This document shows positions 8,767 to 17,462 of a stretch of DNA of 55,335 nt, piece after piece; position 1 is the first letter of the stretch, and every line of letters starts with the position of its first letter. This DNA is from Vicinamibacterales bacterium (GTDB lineage Bacteria; Acidobacteriota; Vicinamibacteria; Vicinamibacterales; UBA8438), in assembly GCA_029940535.1 (NCBI GenBank), contig JAPYUM010000020.1, positions 1-55,335 of the forward strand, read 5' to 3'. The translations under genes were made by a program, and so were the position numbers. Below the pieces are notes generated by a model that saw only the letters and a list, made by a program, of their open reading frames with translations, ran no database searches and was not told where the DNA came from.

Positions 8767-8772
8767 TATACT
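8767..8772 (+). promoter_or_regulatory. Possible -10 box for leaderless pyrK transcript
   Basis: TATACT lies only nine bases before the pyrK ATG (8782), and no Shine-Dalgarno sequence occurs in the short interval. If used, transcription would begin at or next to the ATG. No convincing -35 is seen 16-18 bases upstream. Offered as a weak candidate. Confidence 0.3.
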
Positions 8773-8781
8773 CGGCCGCGT

Positions 8782-9603
8782 ATGCCGGTCGACGTGGACG
8801 CGGTCGTCCTGTCCAACACCCAACTCTCGCACGACTACAACACCGTGATCCTGGCGGCCCCCCGGCTCGGTGACCAGGCCCTGCCCGGCCAATTCGTCAT
8901 GGTCAAAACCACCTATGGCGACGACCCACTGCTGCGCCGACCCTTCTCTGTGTTCGAGATCCTCCGGGACGACGCGGGCCGCAGCACGGGTGTGTCGCTT
9001 CTAAACAAGCGCATCGGGGTCACGACACGGGCCCTGTATGCACTACGACCCGGTGACCATGTCCGCTGTCTCGGTCCACTCGGGCGGCCGTTTTCGGTCG
9101 CCGAACCACCGGAGCAGGCCTGGATGGTCGCGGGCGGCGTGGGCCTGGCGGCGTTCGCCACGCTCGCCGCCAACCTACGGGCACGGCGCGTCGACACGAC
9201 CTTGTTCTACGGTGGACGACGCGCCGACGATCTGTTCCATCTGGACACCTTCGAGTCGCTCGATGTACATCTGCGACTCGCGACCGACGACGGCAGTCGC
9301 GGCGATCACGGCAACGTCACGGTCCCGCTGCGACGGGCCTTCGTGTCGACCGACCGGACGACACCGGTACGACTCTACGCGTGCGGACCGACACCGATGA
9401 TGCGGGCGGTCACCGAGCTGGCAGCGTCGGAGGGACGCGCCACCGAGGTCTCACTCGAACAGGTCATGGGATGCGGCCTCGGCGGCTGCTACAGCTGCGT
9501 CGTACCGGTGCGTGGACCCGACGGGACCCATTTCGTCCGGTCGTGCCTCGACGGACCGATCTTCGACGGGGGCTCCGTGGTTTGGGAGCAACTGGGCGAA
9601 TGA
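8782..9603 (+). CDS. pyrK: Dihydroorotate dehydrogenase electron-transfer subunit
   Basis: 273 aa from ATG 8782; the frame is open from 8710, but the extra residues do not fit the family. The ferredoxin-reductase-like fold shows the FAD motif RRPFSVFEI (about 52-60), and LLNKRIGVTT then precedes the NAD-binding region VAGGVGLAAF (about 115). The C-terminal [2Fe-2S] site is MGCGLGGCYSC with a later SCLDGP Cys. Together with PyrD it forms the class 1B enzyme that oxidises dihydroorotate with NAD+. The ATG of pyrD overlaps its stop. Confidence 0.95.
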   Translation: MPVDVDAVVLSNTQLSHDYNTVILAAPRLGDQALPGQFVMVKTTYGDDPLLRRPFSVFEILRDDAGRSTGVSLLNKRIGVTTRALYALRPGDHVRCLGPLGRPFSVAEPPEQAWMVAGGVGLAAFATLAANLRARRVDTTLFYGGRRADDLFHLDTFESLDVHLRLATDDGSRGDHGNVTVPLRRAFVSTDRTTPVRLYACGPTPMMRAVTELAASEGRATEVSLEQVMGCGLGGCYSCVVPVRGPDGTHFVRSCLDGPIFDGGSVVWEQLGE

Positions 9604-10535
9604 GCGTGGACCTGTCAGTCGATGTTGGTGGCCTTCAGCTTGCCACCCCGTTCATCGCCGCGAGCGGATGCTTCGGCTACGGCCTGGAGTACGGCGACAT
9701 CGTCGACCTCTCGACTCTGGGTGCGGTGGCGGTCAAGGGACTGTTCCTCGAGGAACGCGAGGGACACCCCCCGACGCGCATTGTGGAAACACCGAGCGGT
9801 ATGTTGAACGCCATTGGCCTGCAGGGGATCGGCGTGCGGCGATTTGTCGCCGACAAACTCCCGGGGCTGCGGGACTGCGGCGCGGTGGTGCTCGTCAACA
9901 TCTGCGGTTCGACGACTGAGGAGTATGCAGAAATTGCACGCATACTCGCCGATGCCGACGGTGTCGCCGCGATCGAATTGAACATTTCGTGCCCGAACAT
10001 CTCGAAGGGCGGCATGATGTTCGGCTCGTCCCTGCGGGGCACGCATGATGTGGTGTCGGCGGTACGCCGGGTCACGACGCTGCCGCTCATCCCGAAGCTC
10101 ACCCCCAACGTCACCGACGTTGCGTCGTTCGCGGTCGCCGCCCGCGACGCTGGCGCCGACGCGGTCTCACTGGTGAATACCTTTCTGGCCATGGCGATCG
10201 ACATCGAAACGCGACGACCGAAGCTCTCGAACGTCGTGGGTGGTCTGAGCGGCCCGGCCATCAGACCGATCGCGGTCAGGATGGTGCACGAGTGCCGGCA
10301 GGCCGCGGCCGACCTGCCAATCATCGGGATGGGTGGCATCATGACGAGCGAGGACGCGATCGAGTTCATCATCGCTGGCGCCGTGGCCGTTCAGATCGGC
10401 ACCGCGAACTTCGTGGACCCGTTCGTGTGGAGCAAGCTCCGTGAGGGCCTCACTGACTACCTGCATCGTCACGACGTGCCAAGCGTCTCCGCCCTCGTGG
10501 GTACCCTTGATACAACGAGAGGACACACCGCGTGA
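9600..10535 (+). CDS. pyrD: Dihydroorotate dehydrogenase, class 1B catalytic subunit
   Basis: 311 aa from ATG 9600 (ATGA overlap with pyrK). FMN barrel features are the N-terminal IAASGCFGYG, the substrate loop NAIGLQ (about 66), and ELNISCPN near residue 130. The latter carries the catalytic Cys that marks class 1 enzymes. LPLIPKLTPNV provides the FMN-binding Lys, and IIGMGGI and AVQIGTANF bind phosphate. It works with PyrK. The GTG of pyrF overlaps its stop by four bases. Confidence 0.97.
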   Translation: MSVDLSVDVGGLQLATPFIAASGCFGYGLEYGDIVDLSTLGAVAVKGLFLEEREGHPPTRIVETPSGMLNAIGLQGIGVRRFVADKLPGLRDCGAVVLVNICGSTTEEYAEIARILADADGVAAIELNISCPNISKGGMMFGSSLRGTHDVVSAVRRVTTLPLIPKLTPNVTDVASFAVAARDAGADAVSLVNTFLAMAIDIETRRPKLSNVVGGLSGPAIRPIAVRMVHECRQAAADLPIIGMGGIMTSEDAIEFIIAGAVAVQIGTANFVDPFVWSKLREGLTDYLHRHDVPSVSALVGTLDTTRGHTA

Positions 10536-11248
10536 ACCAGCTCCTCGTCGCCCTCGATGTCGACACCCGGGAACGTGCGCTCGAACTGGCGGACCAGCTG
10601 CGCGGCGCGGTGGGCGGTTTCAAGATCGGAAGCCGTCTGTTCACCAGTGAAGGACCATCATTGGTCACCGCCCTCGCTGCCCGTGGCGACCGTGTGTTCC
10701 TGGATCTCAAATTCCACGATATCCCGACCGTCGTCGGCGACGCCGTGCGGGCCGCGGCCCGATTGGGGGCATGGATGGTCACGGTACATGGCACCGGCGG
10801 ACGAGCGATGCTCGAAGCGGCCGCCGAGGCGGCCCGGGAGTCGGAACGGGCGCCGATCGTGGTCGCCGTCACGGTGTTGACGAGTTTTGGTCCGGACGAA
10901 CTGGCTCGCATCGGGGTGAGCCGCGGACTCCCCGAACAGGTCGAAGCGCTGGGCGAGCTGGCCACGACCTGCGGCCTAGATGGGATCGTCGCCTCCCCGC
11001 TCGAGGTGTCACGTCTGCGCGCGCGTCTGGGCCCAGCCCCCACCATAGTCACCCCAGGCATTCGCGGCGGGGTGGGTGGCAAGGCAACCGGAGGAGACGA
11101 CCAGGTCCGCACCCTCAGCGCCGCCGAGGCTTTGTCAGCAGGATCGAGCTACCTCGTCGTGGGACGCCCCATTATCGCGTCGCCGGACCCTCTCGAGGCG
11201 GCCAGAGCACTTGGACGACAGATGGCCCACACGTCCTCCCCGACGTAG
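10532..11248 (+). CDS. pyrF: Orotidine 5'-phosphate decarboxylase
   Basis: 238 aa from GTG 10532 (GTGA overlap with pyrD). Final step to UMP. The catalytic Lys/Asp cluster FLDLKFHDIPTVVGD lies near residues 56-70. FKIGSRLF and the C-terminal phosphate loop VVGRPII are also present. With pyrE it gives UMP from orotate. No carA/carB genes are in the window, so carbamoyl phosphate synthesis is encoded elsewhere. Confidence 0.97.
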   Translation: MNQLLVALDVDTRERALELADQLRGAVGGFKIGSRLFTSEGPSLVTALAARGDRVFLDLKFHDIPTVVGDAVRAAARLGAWMVTVHGTGGRAMLEAAAEAARESERAPIVVAVTVLTSFGPDELARIGVSRGLPEQVEALGELATTCGLDGIVASPLEVSRLRARLGPAPTIVTPGIRGGVGGKATGGDDQVRTLSAAEALSAGSSYLVVGRPIIASPDPLEAARALGRQMAHTSSPT

Positions 11249-11279
11249 GCCGTCACGACGAGGCGGACCACACACCGGT

Positions 11280-11513
11280 ATGGAACTTACGCTGTATACC
11301 CGTCACGGCTGCCATCTCTGTGACGACATGAAGGCGGTCATCAACCGGCTTCGCCAACGGAGACCGGTCACGCTCATCGAGATCGACATCTCGACCGATA
11401 TCGCCCTCGAGCGGCGCTACGGGCAGGACATTCCGGTGCTGCTGATCGATGGGACCGAGGTGGCCAGGCACCGTATCGGAGAGCACGATTTGCGGCTGCT
11501 GCTAGTGCCCTAG
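11280..11513 (+). CDS. Glutaredoxin-like small thiol protein
   Basis: 77 aa from ATG 11280. A thioredoxin-fold start (LTLYTRHGCHLCDDMK) carries a CxxC redox pair at about residues 10-13, and DIPVLLIDG supplies the cis-Pro loop. It matches the DUF836/glutaredoxin-like group. It is 31 bases after pyrF and probably the last gene of the pyrKDF run. A role in redox maintenance of the PyrK/PyrD enzyme can be imagined but is not shown. Nothing clear lies in the 72 bases after it. Confidence 0.75.
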   Translation: MELTLYTRHGCHLCDDMKAVINRLRQRRPVTLIEIDISTDIALERRYGQDIPVLLIDGTEVARHRIGEHDLRLLLVP

Positions 11514-11585
11514 CAGCCTGTGGTACGAGTGCCGCTGTATTCGACGAGCGCTGAAAACCGCCGCCCGGCATTGTTCATCGGTCAA

Positions 11586-11783
11586 CTACTGTCGGTACTT
11601 TTCCTCTTCTCGCCGCGTGGGCAGTGTCGCGACGGCGTGCACACGGCCGAACCGCGACCATTGTTCCTGGCCTAGCTGATCCGCGTACACGACAAAGCGC
11701 GTGCGCGCGGGAGGCACCCCGACACGCACGCGCTCTTGATAGAGTTCCGACTTCCGTTGACCGGATCCAATCCGTGGATCGGC
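11586..11783 (-). pseudogene. Possible remnant of a protein C-terminus
   Basis: 65 open codons between an in-frame TGA (11784-11786) and TAG (11586-11588), with no ATG; the first usable start would be an internal GTG. The translation looks protein-like (SELYQERVRVGVPPAR, RFVVYADQLGQEQWSRFGRV, ATLPTRREEEKYRQ), unlike the Arg/Ser-rich shadows around it. It lies directly downstream of pal on the same strand. I do not recognise the family. It could be the surviving 3' end of a deleted gene or a small gene with a non-standard start. Confidence 0.35.
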
Positions 11784-11800
11784 TCACGGAGCGCCGGCGA

Positions 11801-12385
<585 letters not shown>

Positions 12386-12552
12386 GATGCGGCGTCTCCT
12401 GTATCAGCACTCCAAACCAGTTCCGAACGTCGAACACCTCCCGGTACTGAGCGCTCGTTTGACCAGAGGTGCACAGCTTACAAAGTAACGGCGAAATCTG
12501 TCAATTCACAGTATTTCCAACCTCTTGCGACCAACCACCCTCGTCGAGCGTC

Positions 12553-12753
12553 TCAGTCCCAGTCGTCGTCGTCACCGTCGTCGTCTCCCGCCTCCTCAGG
12601 CGGCTCTGTCTCGTCGGCCGGAGCCAGCACCACGGGGGTGAGTACCGCCACTCGAAGATTCGCGCCACAATCTGGGCAACTCAGCAGGTCATCCCGATCA
12701 ACGTCGAATTCGTCGAGCTCGATGTCTGCCGCGCACTGTGTACATGCCGCCAC
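12553..12753 (-). CDS. LysW-like acidic zinc-ribbon carrier protein
   Basis: 66 aa from GTG 12753, chosen because GGAGG lies nine bases upstream; GTG 12762 overlaps that sequence. A CxxC pair at the N-terminus (CTQC) and a second pair (CPDC) about 26 residues later form a zinc ribbon. The C-terminus is a run of Asp ending DDDDWD. This is the architecture of LysW/ArgW amino-group carriers, whose last residue is normally Glu in an EDWGE-type tail. Here the tail ends in Trp-Asp. No lysine or arginine synthesis genes are nearby. The resemblance is good but the function is unproven. Confidence 0.6.
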   Translation of the reverse strand: MAACTQCAADIELDEFDVDRDDLLSCPDCGANLRVAVLTPVVLAPADETEPPEEAGDDDGDDDDWD

Positions 12754-12894
12754 GCTGCTCACCCTCCAACAAGGCCCCGGATGGTGGTACGTTCAGAACG
12801 CGGCACGCGGCTGACGTCCTTCCGTACGTGACCATTCTGACCCGTAATGCCGACCGCGACGACGACGGAAGCCACCAAAGTTGCGAGGGGCGGG

Positions 12895-12924
12895 ATTATA
12901 GCGAGAACCATCTGGAAACCGCAA
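12895..12924 (-). promoter_or_regulatory. Sigma-70-type promoter for the LysW-like gene
   Basis: On the minus strand a perfect TATAAT (12900-12895) is preceded, 18 bases upstream, by TTGCGG (12924-12919). It faces the LysW-like gene and predicts a leader of about 135 bases. It lies in the 270-base divergent gap before the REC-PilZ gene. Nothing else obvious lies there, except GGAGG just before the ATG at 13022. Confidence 0.45.
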
Positions 12925-13021
12925 CGGTCAGCAGCCTAACCCGCCGGACCGACACCGCCGATAACAAGGGTAGTTCGCTGGCTATGACCTCCTCACTGCC
13001 GTACCCGACGGAGGCCGCGCA

Positions 13022-13741
13022 ATGAGCGCGGCCGTGGCCCGAACCCTACTCATCGCGACGGACAACGTCGGCGTACGTGAGCGGTTTTCCGAAGCGTTGC
13101 GACAGGCCGGACACCGCGCGGTGGGCGCCGGAGACGCGACCACCTTGCACGGCGCGCTGGCCCGCGAATCGCCCGCCGTGGATCTGATACTCCTCGACCT
13201 GTCCTTGGGAGACGGTCCGGCGGTGATCAAGCGGGTCCACGAGCAGGCGCCGGGACTTCCTATCCTCGTATTCAGCGGATCCGTCCACGGCGCCGCTGAC
13301 GTCCGCGTGCTGGCTGCGCTTGGCGTGACCGGGTACGTCAACGAGCATTGCGACACGGACCACATCCTCCCGGCGCTCGCACCGCACCTCTTCCCGGACA
13401 ACTTCAATCGTCGCGGGAGCCCGCGGATCGACCTGGCGGTCCCGGTGTCCTATCGTGTCGACGATGTCGTCGCGGCCGCGCTGACACTGAATCTGGGTGA
13501 AAGCGGTCTGGGGATCAGAACGATGAACCCGCTCGATGTGTCGACGACGGTTCGCGCCCGGTTCCGGCTGCCTGGGTCGACCGGCGAGATCGAGGCAGAG
13601 TCGCGCGTCGTCTGGCGCGATCGGCGAGTCGGAATGGGTCTGCAATTCGAGCAAATGGACGCAAGTGACCAAACGACCATTGATGAGTATGTCGACCAAC
13701 GCCACCGCGCTGGTCCACCGCACCCCGAACCAGAGCGCTAG
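13022..13741 (+). CDS. Response regulator receiver domain fused to PilZ domain
   Basis: 239 aa. REC domain (1-120) has the phospho-acceptor Asp59 in LILLDLSLGDG and an acidic pocket reduced to ATDN. The usual Lys of the last loop is missing (TGYVNEHC). PilZ domain (125-230) has RRGSPR, fitting the RxxxR c-di-GMP motif. The second motif is GESGLG, where D/N-x-S-x-x-G is usual. This would link a phosphorelay to c-di-GMP-dependent behaviour such as motility or adhesion. No histidine kinase is adjacent. The TAG stop directly abuts repeat A1. Confidence 0.8.
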   Translation: MSAAVARTLLIATDNVGVRERFSEALRQAGHRAVGAGDATTLHGALARESPAVDLILLDLSLGDGPAVIKRVHEQAPGLPILVFSGSVHGAADVRVLAALGVTGYVNEHCDTDHILPALAPHLFPDNFNRRGSPRIDLAVPVSYRVDDVVAAALTLNLGESGLGIRTMNPLDVSTTVRARFRLPGSTGEIEAESRVVWRDRRVGMGLQFEQMDASDQTTIDEYVDQRHRAGPPHPEPER

Positions 13742-13846
13742 GTTTTCCGACGAGGCGCCCGCGTGGACGGCGTTGCGTCCTCGGTCACATGCCGCCTGCA
13801 TGCTCCCTCGTCGCGCCTTGCCACGCAGACGCCTCGTCAGAAAACC
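13741..13846. repeat. Repeat family A, copy 1
   Basis: 106 bases bounded by inverted termini GGTTTTCCGACGAGGCG and CGCCTCGTCAGAAAACC (one mismatch between arms). It begins at the last base of the REC-PilZ stop codon. The interior resembles the copy at 22345 but lacks that copy's central GC palindrome. The rest of the 293-base gap to the ABC ATPase holds TTTTCAGCAGCCTG at 13856-13869 and no gene. Confidence 0.85.
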
Positions 13847-14034
13847 CCCTTCGACACTTTTCAGCAGCCTGCCCCGAATCGCTTTTTTGCTGGCCTAAAA
13901 GCGCGTGACATGGGCGGACGTCTTTCCCCTCTGGCGCGGCGTCTAATACAATCCTACGACGAGGTGGGACGCCGGAAGGTCAGAATGGCCCCGTGCGGGC
14001 CTGACGTCCGCGCGGGGGTCCCAGGAGGAACATC

Positions 14035-15048
14035 GTGGTCGAAGTGGAGCATGTGACCAAACGGTATGGGTCACTGACGGCGGTCGATGACATCAGCTTC
14101 AGCGTCGAGCGAGGAGAGATCCTCGGGTTCCTTGGTCCAAACGGTGCGGGCAAGACGACGACCATGCGAATTCTGACCGGCTTTCTGCCGGCCACGGATG
14201 GTCGGGCTCGGGTCGCCGGCTTCGATGTGTTCGAGCGGCCCATGGAGGCCAAACGCCGAACCGGTTACCTACCCGAGACACCACCGCTCTATCCGGAGAT
14301 GACCGTCGCCGAGTATCTGCGTTTCGTCGCACGGATCAATGGCATGCCGTCGCGTGACCGGCGGACGCAGATTGGGCTCGCGATGGAACGCACCAACATC
14401 AGCGACATGGCCGATCGCTATTGCGGGAAACTGTCGAAGGGGTATCGCCAACGGGTCGGGCTCGCCCAGGCGATCTTGCACAACCCAGACGTCTTGATTC
14501 TCGACGAACCCACGGCCGGACTGGACCCACGCCAGATCATCGAAACGCGCCGATTGATTACGGAGCTGGCCGGTGATCACACCGTCATCCTCAGCACTCA
14601 CATCCTGCCGGAAGTCTCGCAGACCTGCCAACGCGTCGTCATCATCAATCGGGGCCGGGTGGTCGCGGTCGATACGCCAGACAATCTGACCGCGAGGCTG
14701 CAAGGTTCGCAGACTCTGTATCTGCAGATCGACGCGCAGGGCGCAGACGCCCTCGCGACGCTCGAAGGGGTAGACGGTGTCGCCTGCGTCACCCGCGCGG
14801 ACACGCAAGGCGAAGTCAGTGGATACGCCATCGAAAGCAACCACGGTGACGACGTGCGGCGCGAACTGTCGCGCACCGTCGTCACGCACGGATGGGGGCT
14901 GCTGGAACTCCGGCCGCAGCAGATGAGTCTTGAAGACATCTTTCTGCAACTGACTACCGATGAAACAGCAGCGGATGAGGCCCACCCGGTCACGGTCACG
15001 CCGGAGCCCGAGGCCGACACCGGTGAGGAGGACGGAGTCGATGAATAA
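14035..15048 (+). CDS. ABC transporter ATP-binding protein, GldA-like
   Basis: 337 aa from GTG 14035 with AGGAGG about six bases upstream. Walker A is GPNGAGKTTTMR (about 37-48), the signature is LSKGYRQRVGLAQ (about 134), and Walker B is VLILDEPTAGLDP (about 155). The C-terminal extension to residue 337 is acidic. The next genes encode an ABC-2 permease and a GldG-like auxiliary protein, so the complex resembles the GldAFG system linked to gliding or to envelope export. The substrate is unknown. It overlaps the permease start by eight bases. Confidence 0.88.
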   Translation: MVEVEHVTKRYGSLTAVDDISFSVERGEILGFLGPNGAGKTTTMRILTGFLPATDGRARVAGFDVFERPMEAKRRTGYLPETPPLYPEMTVAEYLRFVARINGMPSRDRRTQIGLAMERTNISDMADRYCGKLSKGYRQRVGLAQAILHNPDVLILDEPTAGLDPRQIIETRRLITELAGDHTVILSTHILPEVSQTCQRVVIINRGRVVAVDTPDNLTARLQGSQTLYLQIDAQGADALATLEGVDGVACVTRADTQGEVSGYAIESNHGDDVRRELSRTVVTHGWGLLELRPQQMSLEDIFLQLTTDETAADEAHPVTVTPEPEADTGEEDGVDE

Positions 15049-15808
15049 CATCCTGGCCCTCGCTCAGAAAGAGCTGCGGGCATACTTCGTCTCCCCCATG
15101 GCCTATGCGCTGTTCGGATTCTTTGCGCTCCTGTTCGGGTGGTTCTATGTCGCCAGCATGAACGTAATGCTGCAGTTCAGCATGGGTCAATTCGGCCAGG
15201 GGGGTCCGCAGGTCGTCAACATCAACGAGTTCATGATCCGCCCGCTGTTCGGCAACACGGCGGTCATCCTGCTCATGATGCTCCCGTTCCTGACCGCACG
15301 CGCGTACGCCGAGGAGAAACGCTCGGGGACGATCGAGCTGCTGCTCACGTCGCCAATCAGCGACGTCCAGATCATTCTCGGCAAGTTCGTCGCTGCAATG
15401 ACGCTGTACGGGATGATGCTGGGGCTCACCCTCATTCACGTCGGCATCCTGTTCTGGTACGGAGACCCGGAATGGGGACCGATCGTCAGCGGGTACCTCG
15501 GTCTGCTGCTCATGGGCGGCTCGTTCATCTCGGTCGGGCTCGCGATTTCCAGCATGACGAACAACCAGATGGTCGCCGGCCTCTCCACCTTTGCCGTGCT
15601 GCTGCTGTTCTGGATCATCAACTGGGTGGGCGACGCGTCCGGGTCCACGACGCAGACGGTGCTCTCCTATCTGTCGATCCTCGAACACTTCGACGACTTC
15701 TCCAAGGGTGTCATCGACACCTCGCATGTGACCTATTACGTCAGCTTCATCGCGCTCGGTCTCTTCCTGACCGCAAAGTCGCTCGATACCGCCCGTTGGA
15801 ACGGATGA
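15041..15808 (+). CDS. ABC-2 type permease, GldF-like
   Basis: 255 aa from ATG 15041; the frame is open from 14960, but that part overlaps the ATPase gene. The start LALAQKELRAYFVSPMAY is typical of GldF-like permeases. About six membrane segments are evident (around 20-40, 75-95, 120-145, 160-180, 185-205 and 230-248). The loop EEKRSGTIELLLTSPISD is the coupling element seen in ABC-2 permeases. Partner of the preceding ATPase. Confidence 0.87.
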   Translation: MNNILALAQKELRAYFVSPMAYALFGFFALLFGWFYVASMNVMLQFSMGQFGQGGPQVVNINEFMIRPLFGNTAVILLMMLPFLTARAYAEEKRSGTIELLLTSPISDVQIILGKFVAAMTLYGMMLGLTLIHVGILFWYGDPEWGPIVSGYLGLLLMGGSFISVGLAISSMTNNQMVAGLSTFAVLLLFWIINWVGDASGSTTQTVLSYLSILEHFDDFSKGVIDTSHVTYYVSFIALGLFLTAKSLDTARWNG

Positions 15809-15830
15809 CGGCCCGAGGCCCTGACCCCCG

Positions 15831-17462
15831 ATGCTGAATAGACTCTTTGGTGTTCTTGGATGGCTTGGATCGATATTCGTCTTCGCGGCGGTGGGAGTGT
15901 GGCTCGTCCGGCCTGAGCTCGAACCGTTGCGCCGAACCTTGGCGTTCGCCGGGCTCGCGTGCATCCTGGTGTACGGGGCCGGACACTGGCGCCAGGCCGC
16001 TCGGTCGTTCGACCGGAGGCAGACACGGTATGGCACTCTGGCCGGAGCGGGACTCCTGCTCGGGCTCGTCGTCCTGGTCGCGCTCAACTACCTGCTCGCC
16101 CGACAAAACACGCGGTGGGACCTGACGGCAGCTCAGCAGTATTCACTCTCGGACCAGACCCGACGAATATTGGACGGCCTCGACTCGCCGGTCCGAATCC
16201 TGGTCTTTACACGCGAGTCCGATTTTCCAATCTACCAGGACCGACTCGAGACCTATGCGTATCAGTCGACGCAGATCACGGTGGACTATATCGATGCGGA
16301 CCGAGACCCGGTACTGGCGCGCCAGTATGAGGTCCAGTCCTACGGCACGATCGTGTTCGACTACAACGGCCGGGTGGAACGTGTCCTGTCCGAGTCAGAG
16401 CAAGACCTGACCAACGCCCTGATCAAAGTGGTGGAAGGGGAGCCGCAGACCGTGTACTTCCTGGAAGGACATGGCGAGCGCGACCTGGCGGACCCCGAGA
16501 GAAACGGCTACTCCACTGTCTCGAACGCCCTGGCGCAAGACAACTACCAGGTGAGCCCGCTGGTGCTTGCGCAGCGCACGACCGTGCCGGAAGACGCCAC
16601 TGTCGTCGTCATCGCGGGGCCACAAACCGACCTACTCCCTGGCGAGGTCGATGCGCTCGGCGCCTACATGGATGGCGGTGGCAAACTGCTCGTGTTGATT
16701 GACCCGCCACCCAACGACGAAGCGCCCACCCCGGTCGGTCTGCTTGGTCTGATCGGTGACTGGGGTTTCGAGGCTGGCACGGATGTGGTGGTGGACGGCA
16801 GCGGTATGGGACAACTGTTTGGCGCGGACGCCTCGGTCCCGATCGCGGCCGACTACCCGTTCCACCCCATTACCGAGCAGTTCAATCTGCTGACCGCATA
16901 CCCACTCGCGCGGTCCATCAGCGCCAGTGCCGTGCCGGTGTCCGGGAGGATACCGCAATCGTTCATTGAAACGAGCCCGCAGAGTTGGGCCGAGGCGAAC
17001 CTCGACGAACTGACGGGCGGCGAGGTCGAATTGAACGAAGAGGTGGGTGACCGTCCCGGACCGATCGCGATCGGCATGGCGCTGTCGGTGCCGGCCCCAA
17101 GCCCCGCGTCCCCGGGCGAGCCGGCGGCTCCCGAAGCGGACGGAGCTGACGCCGAGAATCAGGAGGACCCGGGGAGCGACGAGTCGAGCGACCCACCAGA
17201 GTCCAGGCTGGCGGTGATCGGCGATTCCGATTTCGCGACGAACGGAATCGTCGGCATCCAGGGAAACCGGGACTTGTTCCTGAACACGATCAGCTGGCTG
17301 GCACAGCAAGAGAACCTGATCGCGATCCGACCGCGAGAGCCGGACGACCGGCGGCTCACCCTGACCGCTGACCAGCAGCGGCGAGTGTTCTGGCTCTCGA
17401 TCCTCTTCATTCCAGCCGCCACGATGGGCGCCGGGGTGTACGCCTGGTGGCGGAGGCGTTGA
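15831..17462 (+). CDS. GldG-family auxiliary transport protein
   Basis: 543 aa. Two N-terminal membrane helices (about 8-26 and 66-85) and one at the extreme C-terminus (about 520-540) frame a large extracytoplasmic domain. That domain has the GldG/ABC-type_uncharacterised signature: YSLSDQTRRILDGLDSPV, VDYIDADRDP, YFLEGHGERDL and LLVLIDPP. An acidic, Pro/Ser-rich linker lies at about 420-460. Known GldG proteins pair with GldA/GldF in gliding motility, but similar operons occur in non-gliders. The TGA shares its last base with the ATG of the next gene. Confidence 0.83.
   Translation: MLNRLFGVLGWLGSIFVFAAVGVWLVRPELEPLRRTLAFAGLACILVYGAGHWRQAARSFDRRQTRYGTLAGAGLLLGLVVLVALNYLLARQNTRWDLTAAQQYSLSDQTRRILDGLDSPVRILVFTRESDFPIYQDRLETYAYQSTQITVDYIDADRDPVLARQYEVQSYGTIVFDYNGRVERVLSESEQDLTNALIKVVEGEPQTVYFLEGHGERDLADPERNGYSTVSNALAQDNYQVSPLVLAQRTTVPEDATVVVIAGPQTDLLPGEVDALGAYMDGGGKLLVLIDPPPNDEAPTPVGLLGLIGDWGFEAGTDVVVDGSGMGQLFGADASVPIAADYPFHPITEQFNLLTAYPLARSISASAVPVSGRIPQSFIETSPQSWAEANLDELTGGEVELNEEVGDRPGPIAIGMALSVPAPSPASPGEPAAPEADGADAENQEDPGSDESSDPPESRLAVIGDSDFATNGIVGIQGNRDLFLNTISWLAQQENLIAIRPREPDDRRLTLTADQQRRVFWLSILFIPAATMGAGVYAWWRRR

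Noticed and set aside
13741-13846. A elements as insertion sequences or CRISPR repeats
   Set aside because: No transposase frame fits in about 106-126 bases and there is no regular spacer array; a MITE/REP-like nature remains possible.
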